Shown here in pieces: positions 55,749-64,000 of a stretch of DNA of 64,000 nucleotides (its first letter is position 1; each line of letters begins with the position of its first letter). Both the position numbers and the translations under genes were made by a program. The notes under the pieces were generated by a model, which saw nothing but the letters and a program-made list of their open reading frames with translations, was not told the DNA's origin and made no database searches. This DNA is from Dromiciops gliroides (lineage: Eukaryota > Chordata > Mammalia > Microbiotheria > Microbiotheriidae). The DNA lies in NCBI RefSeq assembly GCF_019393635.1, contig NC_057862.1, positions 89,904,159 to 89,968,158 on the forward strand. The letters run 5' to 3'.

Positions 55749-55764
55749 TACATAATTGTTTTAT

Positions 55765-56095
55765 AATGTTATCTAATGCTCTGGTGGGGGTGATACCCAC
55801 ACAAATGCAATCACAGGTCCCTCAAGCTACAATCTTCTGAACGTCCTTTATGTCACACAGAGAATACTACGTCCACAATATAACTGACTTCTTAAGGGAA
55901 CAGTAATCAAATGTAGTGATGCCATTTTCAAGACTTATTTTCATTCTGATTCACTGAACTCTCATCTTTCTTTAACAGCTTTCTAGCAGAGATGTCCCCC
56001 CTGCCTTTTATTTCACTTGTTATAGGCTTAATCTTCATTAATTAATTGATCCAGTATGATCAAATGATAAGTACTTCCATTAAAATACAGATGAG
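55765..56095. other. Single-copy-looking intronic DNA
   Basis: Nothing recognised. Confidence 0.4.
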
Positions 56096-56272
56096 ATCAG
56101 AGAGAGAAAGAGAGAATGAAAGAGAGAGGAGAGGAGGAGGGGAAGGAGGGAGGGAGGGAGAGAGAAAGAAAAAGAGGAAAAGAAAGGGAGAGAGAGAATG
56201 AGAAAGAAGGAGGGAGAGAGAGGGAGACACAGAGAGACAAAGAGAGATAGAGACAAAGAGAGACAGAGAGAA
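56096..56272 (+). repeat. GA-rich polypurine tract
   Basis: GAGA, GGGA and GAAA units over about 175 bases with few pyrimidines. Confidence 0.93.
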
Positions 56273-56455
56273 CTATGTGACCACAGGAAAATACTTTCAT
56301 CTCTCTAAACCTAAATTTTCCTGACTGCAAAACGAGGATTATAATTTCTGCCTGTCTTATTTCACATGGTTATTGTAAGGATCAAGTTAAATAATATGTG
56401 AAGTGCTTTGAGTGTGAAAAAATATCGAAACATTATGTAAATGTTAGTCAATGCT
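56273..56455 (+). repeat. MIR-type SINE (sense, 3' part)
   Basis: CTATGTGACCACAGGAAAAT, GTTATTGTAAGGATCAAGTT, ATATGTGAAGTGCTTTGAGT. Confidence 0.65.
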
Positions 56456-56934
56456 TTCTTCAAAATTTTGAAGAACTTAATAAGATACTCCAAGTTATGT
56501 GAACACACATTCTGGTTACCTGGTGGCTTCAAAGAAAAAGTAGGAAAAATGAGAATAGGCAGAAACATATGAGAAAGCATAATTAAGGAGAAAGAAATGA
56601 GAGAGGGCAAATAATTGTGGATAAAATAGATGTCTTATCACTTTATAACACAAACATTCTCTTTAAAAAAAAGAGTGGCAAGTATTAGAAATGGTGACAA
56701 CAAATAATACCACAAGGAACAAAATTGTCTAAATTTTAACGGATAGGAAAGGCGCATTACTGATGGAGTTATTCCTGAGTCAGCTATCTGCGGAGGCAGA
56801 TCATTGATACAACAAGCCAAGAACAGAATTTATAATAAATAAGAAGAAAGAATAATAGTGAGGAAAAAGCAATTCATACAATTAAAAGAATTTACTGTGA
56901 ATTAACACTGGCTATAATTGTATCATAAAGAAAA
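56456..56934. other. Single-copy-looking intronic DNA
   Basis: Nothing recognised. Confidence 0.4.
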
Positions 56935-56984
56935 TTAAAGGTGGACTGGGGAGAGGTCGTTCACATGAAGGAAATAAGAAAAAA

Positions 56985-57540
56985 GCTTATGGAGGGGAGG
57001 AGAAGAGGGGGAAGGGGAGGGGGAGTGAGTGAACCTTATTATTTTCAGAATTGGCTCAGAGAGGGAATAACATACATACTCAAATGGGTATAGTAATATA
57101 TTTTTGCCCTGAGGGAAAGTGGGAGGGGAAGGAGATAAGGGGGGTGGGGAAGAGGGAAAGGCAGATTCGGGGAGGGAGCCATAAAAAGCAAAACACTTTC
57201 CAGGAAGGTGAAGATGTTCTGCATAACTGCACATGTATGACATATTGAATTGCTTGATTTAACAAGGAGGGAGGGAGGAAGACAAATTTAGAACACAGAA
57301 TTAGCTCAAAGACCTTAATCTCATCAGAGTGGGTTCAAGTAGGGAATAACATTCACACCCAATTGGGAGGAGTAATCTATCTAACCCGGCAGGAAAGTAG
57401 GAGGGGAAGAGGATAAAGAGGGCCAGGGCAGAGCTGGGAGGGGGCAGTCAGAATTAAAACACCTTTGAGGAGGAATTGAGTAAAAGAAGATAGAAAATAG
57501 AGTAAATATCATGGGAAGGGAATAGGATGGAAGGAAATAG
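56985..57540 (+). repeat. Purine-rich block with a duplicated ~130 bp module (279 bp apart)
   Basis: AGGGAATAACATACATACTC (57062) and AGGGAATAACATTCACACCC (57341) open two similar segments. Each continues to a GAGGGAAAGTGGGAGGGGAA / GCAGGAAAGTAGGAGGGGAA block. Roughly three in four positions match by eye. Origin unknown; it may be part of a LINE. Confidence 0.55.
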
Positions 57541-57554
57541 TTATGATGATTGAC

Positions 57555-57812
57555 TATAATGGCAAAATGTATGGTACCTACTTTGCTGGGCTATTGTGAA
57601 GAAAATTCTTTGTCAAGTTTAAGGCATGGGGCAGCTAGGTGGCCCAGCAGATAGAGAACCAGCCCTGAAGACAGGAGGACCTGAGTTCAAATCCAGCCTC
57701 AGACACTTAACACTTACTAGCTGTGTGACCCTAGGCAAGTCACTTAAGCCCAGTTGCCTCACCAAAAAAAAAAAAAAAAGTTTAAGGCACTATATAAAAG
57801 TTATGATGAACA
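57555..57812 (+). repeat. MIR-type 3' part (sense), split by a SINE
   Basis: ACCTACTTTGCTGGGCTATT, GTGAAGAAAATTC left, CACTATATAAAAGTTATG right of the SINE. Confidence 0.6.
57627..57778 (+). mobile_element. tRNA/CORE-SINE (full length), nested in MIR
   Basis: GGGGCAGCTAGGTGGCCCAG through CCCAGTTGCCTCACC and an A tail. Exact 11 bp duplications AGTTTAAGGCA at 57616-57626 and 57779-57789. Confidence 0.95.
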
Positions 57813-58265
57813 GGATGCTATCAGAAAAACCTGGAAAGACCTACATGAACTGAAGCAGAGTGAAATGTATTGTACACAAAATAACAGCAATAGTGTAAGT
57901 TGATCTGCTGTGAAGCATGTCGTTATTTTCAGCAAAGCAATAATCCAATATAACACTGAAAGACTTAGGAAAATTGCAATCCATCTACAGAGAAAGAACT
58001 GATGGTGTCTGAAAACAGATTGAAACACATTTTTTTTTTACAATTCCTTAATCTGAAGTTTTGTTTTTTATCTGTTTTCTCTCACAACCTAGCTAATTTG
58101 GGGATGTTTTCCATGGCTATTCATGTATAACTTATATTGAATTGCTTGAGTTCTTGGGGGTGGGGGATGGGAAGGGAGGAAGAGAAGTTGGAACGCAAGG
58201 TTTTAAAAAATTGATATCAAAATTTGTTTTTACATATATTTTGGAAAATAAAATTCTAAACAGAA
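57813..58265 (+). mobile_element. Marsupial L1 3' end (sense)
   Basis: AGAAAAACCTGGAAAGACCT, CATGAACTGAAGCAGAGTGA, ACATGTCG-type middle, TATTGAATTGCTTGAGTTCT, GGGATGGGAAGGGAGGAAGA and a terminal AATAAAATTCTAAA with poly(A). The complete 3' end is preserved. Confidence 0.7.
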
Positions 58266-58524
58266 AAAAAAGAAATAAAAATAATATATGCAAATTAATT
58301 GCCACAACAAGGTGACCTAAAGAGCACAGAAAGCATTTTAATCAGTAAACATCTGACTTACTTGCCAGATACAGGAAGAGATACTGCTGTCAAAAGCAAT
58401 GCTAGATTAGAACAGAAATTCATCTGTACAATCTTGTGAGTGATGATGGAAAATTATGAGAAGTATAGTCTTATGCAGGCAGAGAAAAGCTGTGAAGGTT
58501 AAAACAACAATAACAATAATAACA

Positions 58525-58756
58525 ATCATATAGCACTGTGCTAAGCACTTAACATCTCATTCGATCCTTACAACACCAGAAGGTAGGTGCTATTATTATC
58601 CCTATTTTACAGATGAGGAAATTGAACTTTGGTTAAATAGTGTTTAAATGACTTGCCCAAGGTCACACAGCTGCTAAGTGTCTTAAGGCTGTATTTGAAC
58701 TCAGGGGTTCCTGACTTCAGGCCTGGTGCTCTATCCACTGTACCTCTTAGTTGCCC
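58525..58756 (-). repeat. MIR/CORE-SINE (antisense, near full length)
   Basis: AGCACTGTGCTAAGCACTTA, TATTATCCCTATTTTACAGA, TTGCCCAAGGTCACACAGCT, GTGCTCTATCCACTGTACC. Confidence 0.8.
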
Positions 58757-60000
58757 ACAATGAATTTAAAGGAAACTTGACAACAGACCACTAAGCAAAT
58801 GCCAAGGGCATTCAAGGATGTAAATGGAAGCACAAAAGAGAAGAAAGAAAAAAATATTGAAAAAAAGCATTTCAATAATGGTGCTTTTAAAAGAGGCAGA
58901 AAATCCACTAAAGAGAACAAAAGCAGGAAAAGCATCTGTATTAGTCCAAGTATAAATTTGTGCTTGAAATCTTTGCTGCAAGTGATTCTTGGTTGCAATT
59001 CCAATTCCTTTGCCCTCTGGAATATCAATTTCCAAGCCCTATAATCCTTTAATGTAGAAGCTGCTAAATCTTTTGTCATCCTGACTATGGCTGCACAATA
59101 TTTGAATTGTTCTTTTATGGCTGTTGCAATATTTTCTTCTTAACTTGGGAGCTCTGGAATTTTTTTATAATATTCCTGGGGGTTTTCATTTTGGGATCTC
59201 TTTCAGAAGTTGATCAGTGTATTCTTTCAATTTCTATTTTACCCTCTGGTTCTAGAATATCAGATCAGTTTTCACTGATAATTTTTGAAAGATGCTGTCT
59301 AGGCTTTATTTTTGAACTTTTGTTTTATTTTTGAGCTTTCAGGTAGTCCAATAATTTTTAAATTATCTCTTCTGCATAGATCTTCCAGATCAGTTGTTTT
59401 TCCAATGAGATATTTCATACTATCTTCTATTTTTTTTATTCTTTTGGCTTCGTTTTATTGTTTCCTGATTTCTCATAAAGTCATTAGCCTCCATTTGCTC
59501 AATTCCCATTTTCTAAGGAATTATTTTCTTCAGTGAGCTTTTGTACCTCCTTTTTCATTTGGCCAATTCTACTTTTTAAGGAGTTTTTTCTTCAGTGAAT
59601 TTTGTCCCTCTTTTTTTCCCAAGACATTCTTCTTCTCATTGTTTTTTGTGCTTCTTTTATCATTTGGCCTAGTCTGTTTTTTGAGGTGTTTTTTTTCTTC
59701 AGTATTTGTGTCTCCTTTACCAAGCTGTTGACTCTTTTTTGGGTGATTTTCTTGCATCATTTTAATTTCCCTTTCTAATTTTTTCTCTAACTCTCTTTAT
59801 TTTCAAAATCCTTTTTGTGCTCTTTCATGGCTTAAGACTGATTCATATTTTTCTTGGAGGCTTTGGATGCAAGAGCTTTGACTTTATCTTCTGAGTGTAT
59901 TTTTGATCTTCCTTATCACCATAGTAACTTTCTATGGTCAGAAGTTTTTTTTTCTGTTTGTTCATTTTCCCAGTCTACTTGACTTTTAACTCTTTGTTAA
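58757..60000 (-). pseudogene. L1 ORF1 relic (antisense)
   Basis: On the minus strand the frame from 59079 reads TKDLAASTLKDYRAWKLIFQ and then AKELELQPRIT, the conserved C-terminal domain of L1 ORF1 (RNA-binding chaperone). Upstream the reading is Lys/Glu-rich (about 59300-59760), as expected for the coiled coil. Several stops and frameshifts; the extreme 3' end of ORF1 is lost at the adjoining MIR. Non-functional. Confidence 0.75.
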
Positions 60001-60545
60001 AGTGGAGCTCTGCTTCCAGGGTGGAGAACACACTGCTTCAGGGATTTTGTGCAGCTGTTTTCAGAGATAGTTCTAGAGACCTGTTCAGTTTTCAGTTCTT
60101 CCAAGGCAATATGATCTAAAGAGAAGTGTGTTTACTACTCTCCTGGCCTGTGCTCTGGTCTGTGAGAGACCACAAGTACTCTTTTCTGCCCTAGAACTAG
60201 CTTCCCCACTCCACTGTGTCTACAAGATCTGGTGTGCTAGGACTCCTCCTTGCCTTGGAGCTGCCATCCAGTACTACAACCTGGACCAAGTATAAGCAAA
60301 GCAAGAGAGTCCTGCCTCAGTCCTAGCAAAAATACCCCTGTAATTTCCTTCTGACAAGTTGTTTGACCACCTTACTGTCTGTGTGCTGAGAGTCCCAGAA
60401 GTAATAATTGCCTCTGCTGATTCAATGGCTCCCAATGCCTGCTCCTAGTTTGTTCAGGCCTAGTCTGTGCTGGTGCAGTCTGTGCTGGACTGTGCTCCAC
60501 TCTCACCCAGGTACAATAGATCTTTCCTGCTGGCCTGTGTTAATC
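60001..60545 (-). mobile_element. L1 5' UTR (antisense), distal part
   Basis: GC-richer than its surroundings, contiguous with ORF1, with blocks such as CTGTGCTGGTGCAGTCTGTG. It continues after the insertion at 60986-61146. Confidence 0.5.
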
Positions 60546-60985
60546 TGGAAATTAAGGAAATAATCAATATAGGAGAAATAAGGTCTTTAATCCGGGCAGA
60601 GGAACTATAGCTCTGAAGCTAGGAATACCCAAAGATGGGAACAGAGGACAGGGTTTTAATGAAGTAACAGAACAAAAAGATTGCTCCAGAGAGACATATA
60701 GCTAATTAATGTAAATGAACCTTTGACAAAAGAAATAATAGAACAGCTCCTAATTTAAGTATAGGTGTTACTGACTACTTAATGCAGGTGGACCCTTTTT
60801 ACATAATAACATAAAGTCCAGGGAGTAAGGTGGGGAGCATTGGGAGGGGATAAGTTGCTTGGGGGAAGGTCCATAAGTCCATCTAGAGTCTGGAAATGAC
60901 AAAGACAGTCAGCCCCAGGCAATTCACCTGCCTGGGAAAGAGGGGACTGGGTGGGGAATCAGTTCTCAGTAAATTTTGTAGTTCT
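60546..60985 (-). mobile_element. Possible LTR or other insertion within the L1 5' UTR
   Basis: Begins TTAATCTGGAAATTAAGG, contains AATAAGGTCTTTAATCCGGG, and ends near AGTTCTCAC. It separates two L1 5' UTR parts. The LTR assignment is tentative. Confidence 0.3.
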
Positions 60986-61146
60986 CACCTGCTAAGTTGT
61001 CTTTAGCTGGAAAATTATTTCATCATGTCCTTTTGTGGGTTCTGCTGCTCTAGGAATTGTTTTATGGCTTTATTTAAACGTATTTGTAGGGGTTTGGGGG
61101 AGAGTTTAGGCAAGTCACTGCCTTTCCTCCACCATCTTTGCTCCAT
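60986..61146 (-). mobile_element. L1 5' UTR start (antisense)
   Basis: On the minus strand it opens GGAGCAAAGATGGTGGAGGA, matching an L1 5' end of the GGAGCCAAGATGGCGGAG type with a YY1-like AAGATGG core. It then reads TCTCCCCCAAACCCCTACAA and GAGCAGCAGAACCCACAAAA. Confidence 0.6.
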
Positions 61147-62434
61147 CAATAGTGATTTAGAGAATTTTTTATGACTATAGATAGCTTTGATTTCTTCTTC
61201 TGAAAACTGACTCTTCTTACCCTTTGACCATTTGTCAACCGGCAAATGACTTGCATTCTTATACAGTTGACTCAGTTCTCTATATATTTGAGAAATAAGG
61301 TCTTTCTCAGAGAAATCTGCCATAATATTCCTCCTTCTTCCCCTTTTTCTGCTTTCCTTCTAATCTTGTCTGCATTGGTTTTGTTTGTGCAAAGACCATT
61401 TGATTTAATGTAATCAAAATTATCCATTTTACATCCTGTAATGTTCTCTATCTTGTTTTGTTATAAATTCTTCCCTTATTCATAGATATGACTGATAAAC
61501 TATCCAATGCTCCCCTAATTTGCTTATAGTATCACCCTTTATGTCTACATCATGTACCTTGACTATATCTTCATATAGAGTATGAGATGTTGATCTATAC
61601 CTAGATTCTGCCAAACTGTTTTCTTCCAGTTTTTCCAATAGTTGTTTTGTTTTGTTTTGTTTTGTTTATTGTTTTTTGTCAAATAGTGAATTCTTGTGCC
61701 CAAAAGCTGGGATATTTGCATTTAACAAACACTAGATTACTATGGTCATTTACCTATTGAGTCTTGTCTACCCAATCTATTCCACTGATTGATCACTCTT
61801 TTTCTTTGCCAATACCAGACTGTTTTGATGATTACTATGTTTTATATATTTGTGTGTATGTATGTGTGAAAAGGGAGAGAGAGAGAGAGAGAGAGAGAGA
61901 TCAATTTTGTATAATTAGGCCATCTTCCTTCACATTTTTTCCATTAACTACCTTGATATTCTTGACTTTTTATTCTTCCAGATGAGGATTGTTATTATTT
62001 TTTCTAACTGTATAAAATATTTTTGGTAGTTTTATTGGCATTACACTGGATAAGTAAATTAATTTAGGTAAAACTGTCAGCTTATATTGACTTAGCCTAC
62101 ACATGAGTAATTAATATTTTTCCAATTGTTTAGATTTGACTTTATGCGTGTGAAAAGTGTTTTGTTATTGCCTACTTATAGTTCCTAGGTTTACCTTGGC
62201 AGGCAGACTCCTAAGTATTTTATATTGCTTACAATTATTTTAAATGAAACTTCTCTATCTTTTGCTTTTGGACTTTGGTGGTATTATATAGAAATGCTGA
62301 TGATTTACATGGGTTTATTTTCTATTTTTCCACTTTGTTAAAGTTGTTGATTACTTTAATTAGTTTTTTAGCTGATATTTTAGGTTTCTCTAAATATACT
62401 TATCATACCATCTGCAAAGAGTAATGTTTCCTCA
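61147..62434 (-). mobile_element. L1 ORF2 C-terminal region (antisense), first part
   Basis: On the minus strand 61323-61150 reads ISQIYRELSQLYKNASH and then QFSEEEIKAIYSHKKFSKSL, the ORF2 C-terminal segment. Further right: CAAAGACCATTTGATTTAAT, AATCAAAATTATCCATTTTA, CAAATAGTGAATTCTTGTGC and AGACTCCTAAGTATTTTATA. A (TTTTG)n at 61638-61670 and a (GA)n at 61871-61900 interrupt it. Confidence 0.8.
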
Positions 62435-63029
62435 TGAAATAAATATTTTATTATATTAACAACTAATTATTAATTTGTGATCCACCTTTTTAAAAGGTCA
62501 GTCAGTCTCAGAAGGGCATGACTGATTGATGAGATTGTTCCTAGCCCTCAAGGCACATGCTAGGTTGATAGTCTCCCACCTAGGGAGACAATTTCTCTTT
62601 AGAGTATAAATAGAATGTGATCTGGGCAAGCCTTTGTCTGGGGGAAAGAATCCTCCCCCCCACCCCCACTTCCTCCTTGATCCATTAGAGTTTATAGCAA
62701 TCCAGCTCATGAAGGAGAAAACTAGCCAGAAAAATCCTTATAGAAATGGCTTCCCCTACTCAGATGCCTTGAGGCTGCTGAATCTCAAGATCAAGCCATG
62801 TTCTGAACAGGAGGAGTTGAAAACTGTTAGCTCATTGCCTCATTAAATGTCCATCTGTTAGGGCATTTTCCTTTTAGTCAGGATTTCAGGTGATTCAGAG
62901 TATCCATTTGGGTCTTTGGTTACTGAGACAAACCAGTGTTCATCAATTTATTGATACCAGCCAGCCTAATTAATAAATTTATTATTAATTACCCTGAAAC
63001 TCTGTCTCTAGAGGTTTTCTTTCATCACA
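62435..63029 (+). mobile_element. Solo endogenous retroviral LTR, copy C, inserted in L1
   Basis: Runs TGAAATAAATA to TTCATCACA (TG...CA). It carries GTATAAATAG (TATA-type, about 62605) and AATTAATAAATTTATTATTA near its end (poly(A) signal). Left of it the L1 breaks at GTTTCCTCA and right of it resumes at CTCCTTGCTTATTCTAATTC, so the insertion point within ORF2 is clear. The TSD is only approximate. No internal viral genes. Confidence 0.75.
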
Positions 63030-63400
63030 CTCCTTGCTTATTCTAATTCCTTCAATTTTGCTTCTCATTGCTATAGGTAGCATTTCTAGTACAATACTGA
63101 ATAATAGTTGTGATAATGGGCATCCTTGCTTCACCCCTCATCTCAATGGGAAGGCTTCTGGCTTATCCCCATTACAGATAAGGCTTTCTGGTTGTTTTAT
63201 ATGAATACTACTTATCATTTTAAGGAAATATCCATTTATTCCTATGCTTTTTAGACTTTTTAATAGGAATGTGTTGTATTTTGTCAAAAGCTTTTTCTGC
63301 ATCTATTGAGATAATCATATGATTTTTATGATTTTTTGTTATTGATTTGGTCACTTACACTGATACTTTTCTTAATATGGAACCAGTCCCACATTCCTAG
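63030..63400 (-). mobile_element. L1 ORF2 (antisense), second part with RT region
   Basis: GTACAATACTGAATAATAGT, GGGCATCCTTGCTTCACCCC, CATTACAGATAAGGCTTTCT, TTTTGTCAAAAGCTTTTTCT, GCATCTATTGAGATAATCAT are conserved L1 RT-domain blocks in antisense. Confidence 0.85.
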
Positions 63401-63559
63401 TACAATGATGGTTGCCATCTTCTTTATCACTTTAGTTATTTTGCATAGATTATCAGAGCTAGAATAGTCTGATTCATATTATCCTCAAACAATAATATTA
63501 ACTGACATTTCTCTAGTTCTTTATATTCCTTCCCTTGTTTGATCCTGGGAGATTTTCTG

Positions 63560-64000
63560 GAATCCTCCTATTTGTCAATATCCTTTTAATATGTGATTCA
63601 CAGAATTAAACATAATTCCCCAGTCATAGCCTGAGTAATATAGGATGTAGTAAGTCTATTTCAGGTAAAGCAGTCTAAGATTGAATTTTTTAGCTACTAT
63701 ATCATGCCGTTTGCTCATATTGAACTTTCTTTCAATGAAAAAACCTTAGTTCTTCTTTTATACAAACTGCTGGCACAACAGATCTCTTTTATTCTATATT
63801 TTGTGCAGATAGTGTTTCAAAACCACATGCAGCACTTTGCATTCATCTCAATTATGTTTTCTGTTTGTAGCTTCAACCTACTGTTTTAGCTTCTCAAGGG
63901 ATTTTTGAATTCTGTTTCTGTCATCCAAGCTATCTACCTCGAGCTATTCCATTTGTGTACAAGTATGGCAAGGAAGTTTCTATGCCTTCTTTTAGATCAT
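63560..64000 (-). mobile_element. L3/CR1-type LINE relic (antisense), runs off the window
   Basis: GCAGTCTAAGATTGAATTTT, TTAGCTACTATATCATGCCG, GATTTTTGAATTCTGTTTCT-type and TGTCATCCAAGCTATCTACC follow the antisense order of the L3/CR1 RT region, the clade seen in sense at 45228-46147. Confidence 0.55.

Noticed and set aside
58747..59079. 110-codon minus-strand ORF considered as a gene
   Set aside because: Its first 40 residues are the L1 ORF1 C-terminal domain and the rest is out-of-frame relic; a transposon remnant.
1..64000. A novel defence, biosynthetic or other multi-gene system
   Set aside because: No second coding gene could be supported on either strand; the window is intronic and intergenic vertebrate DNA made of repeats and single-copy non-coding sequence.

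Overview
The window is mammalian nuclear DNA, almost certainly marsupial. The best evidence is the density of one tRNA/CORE-SINE family, with a head like GGGGCAGCTAGGTGGCGCAG and a core like CTAGCTGTGTGACCCTGGGC. Many copies still have long, near-exact target-site duplications (TSDs). The rest of the repeat landscape also fits a therian genome: L1, L2, L3/CR1 and MIR relics, a CORE-SINE with a LINE-type 3' tail, and a few short hAT-like elements. I cannot name the species. The sequence is AT-rich and CpG-poor, and no bacterial, phage or organellar genes are present.

I can support one protein-coding segment: the terminal coding exon of PLPP4 (phospholipid phosphatase 4, formerly PPAPDC1A), on the minus strand at 43446-43645. 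It has a clean splice acceptor, and a putative 3' UTR runs to a poly(A) signal at 43033-43038. Everything above 43646 should therefore be the last PLPP4 intron; I did not find the previous exon (catalytic SR..H..D region), so it probably lies beyond 64000. Everything below about 43010 is downstream intergenic DNA. In human, PLPP4 is followed downstream by WDR11 at 10q26; matching synteny here is an inference.

Layout. 1-360 holds the 3' part of an LTR seen twice more (14562-15227 and 62435-63029). 360-17,400 mixes old MIR/L2 relics, a CORE-SINE nested in a hAT-like element (5384-5851), a long-armed inverted repeat (6785-6954) and an isolated CpG cluster (12841-13080). 17,400-24,400 is largely single-copy. 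24,500-36,700 is repeat-rich: L2, SINEs, long microsatellites and antisense L1. 36,700-43,000 is again mostly single-copy and is the likeliest place for conserved non-coding elements downstream of PLPP4. 43,646-64,000 (intronic) contains a SINE-linker-SINE unit flanked by one TSD pair, an L3/CR1 reverse-transcriptase fossil broken by a 450 bp microsatellite, several young SINEs, and at 58.7-63.4 kb an antisense L1 complex interrupted by LTRs.

I found no convincing previously undescribed biological system. The track of 60-200 residue ORFs is almost entirely chance reading through repeats and microsatellites. The observations most worth checking are the PLPP4 exon model, the CpG cluster, the single-copy conserved-looking blocks, the SINE dimer, the long inverted repeat and the pure GAA tract. 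Repeat class names come from recognising consensus segments by eye; no repeat-library search was run.
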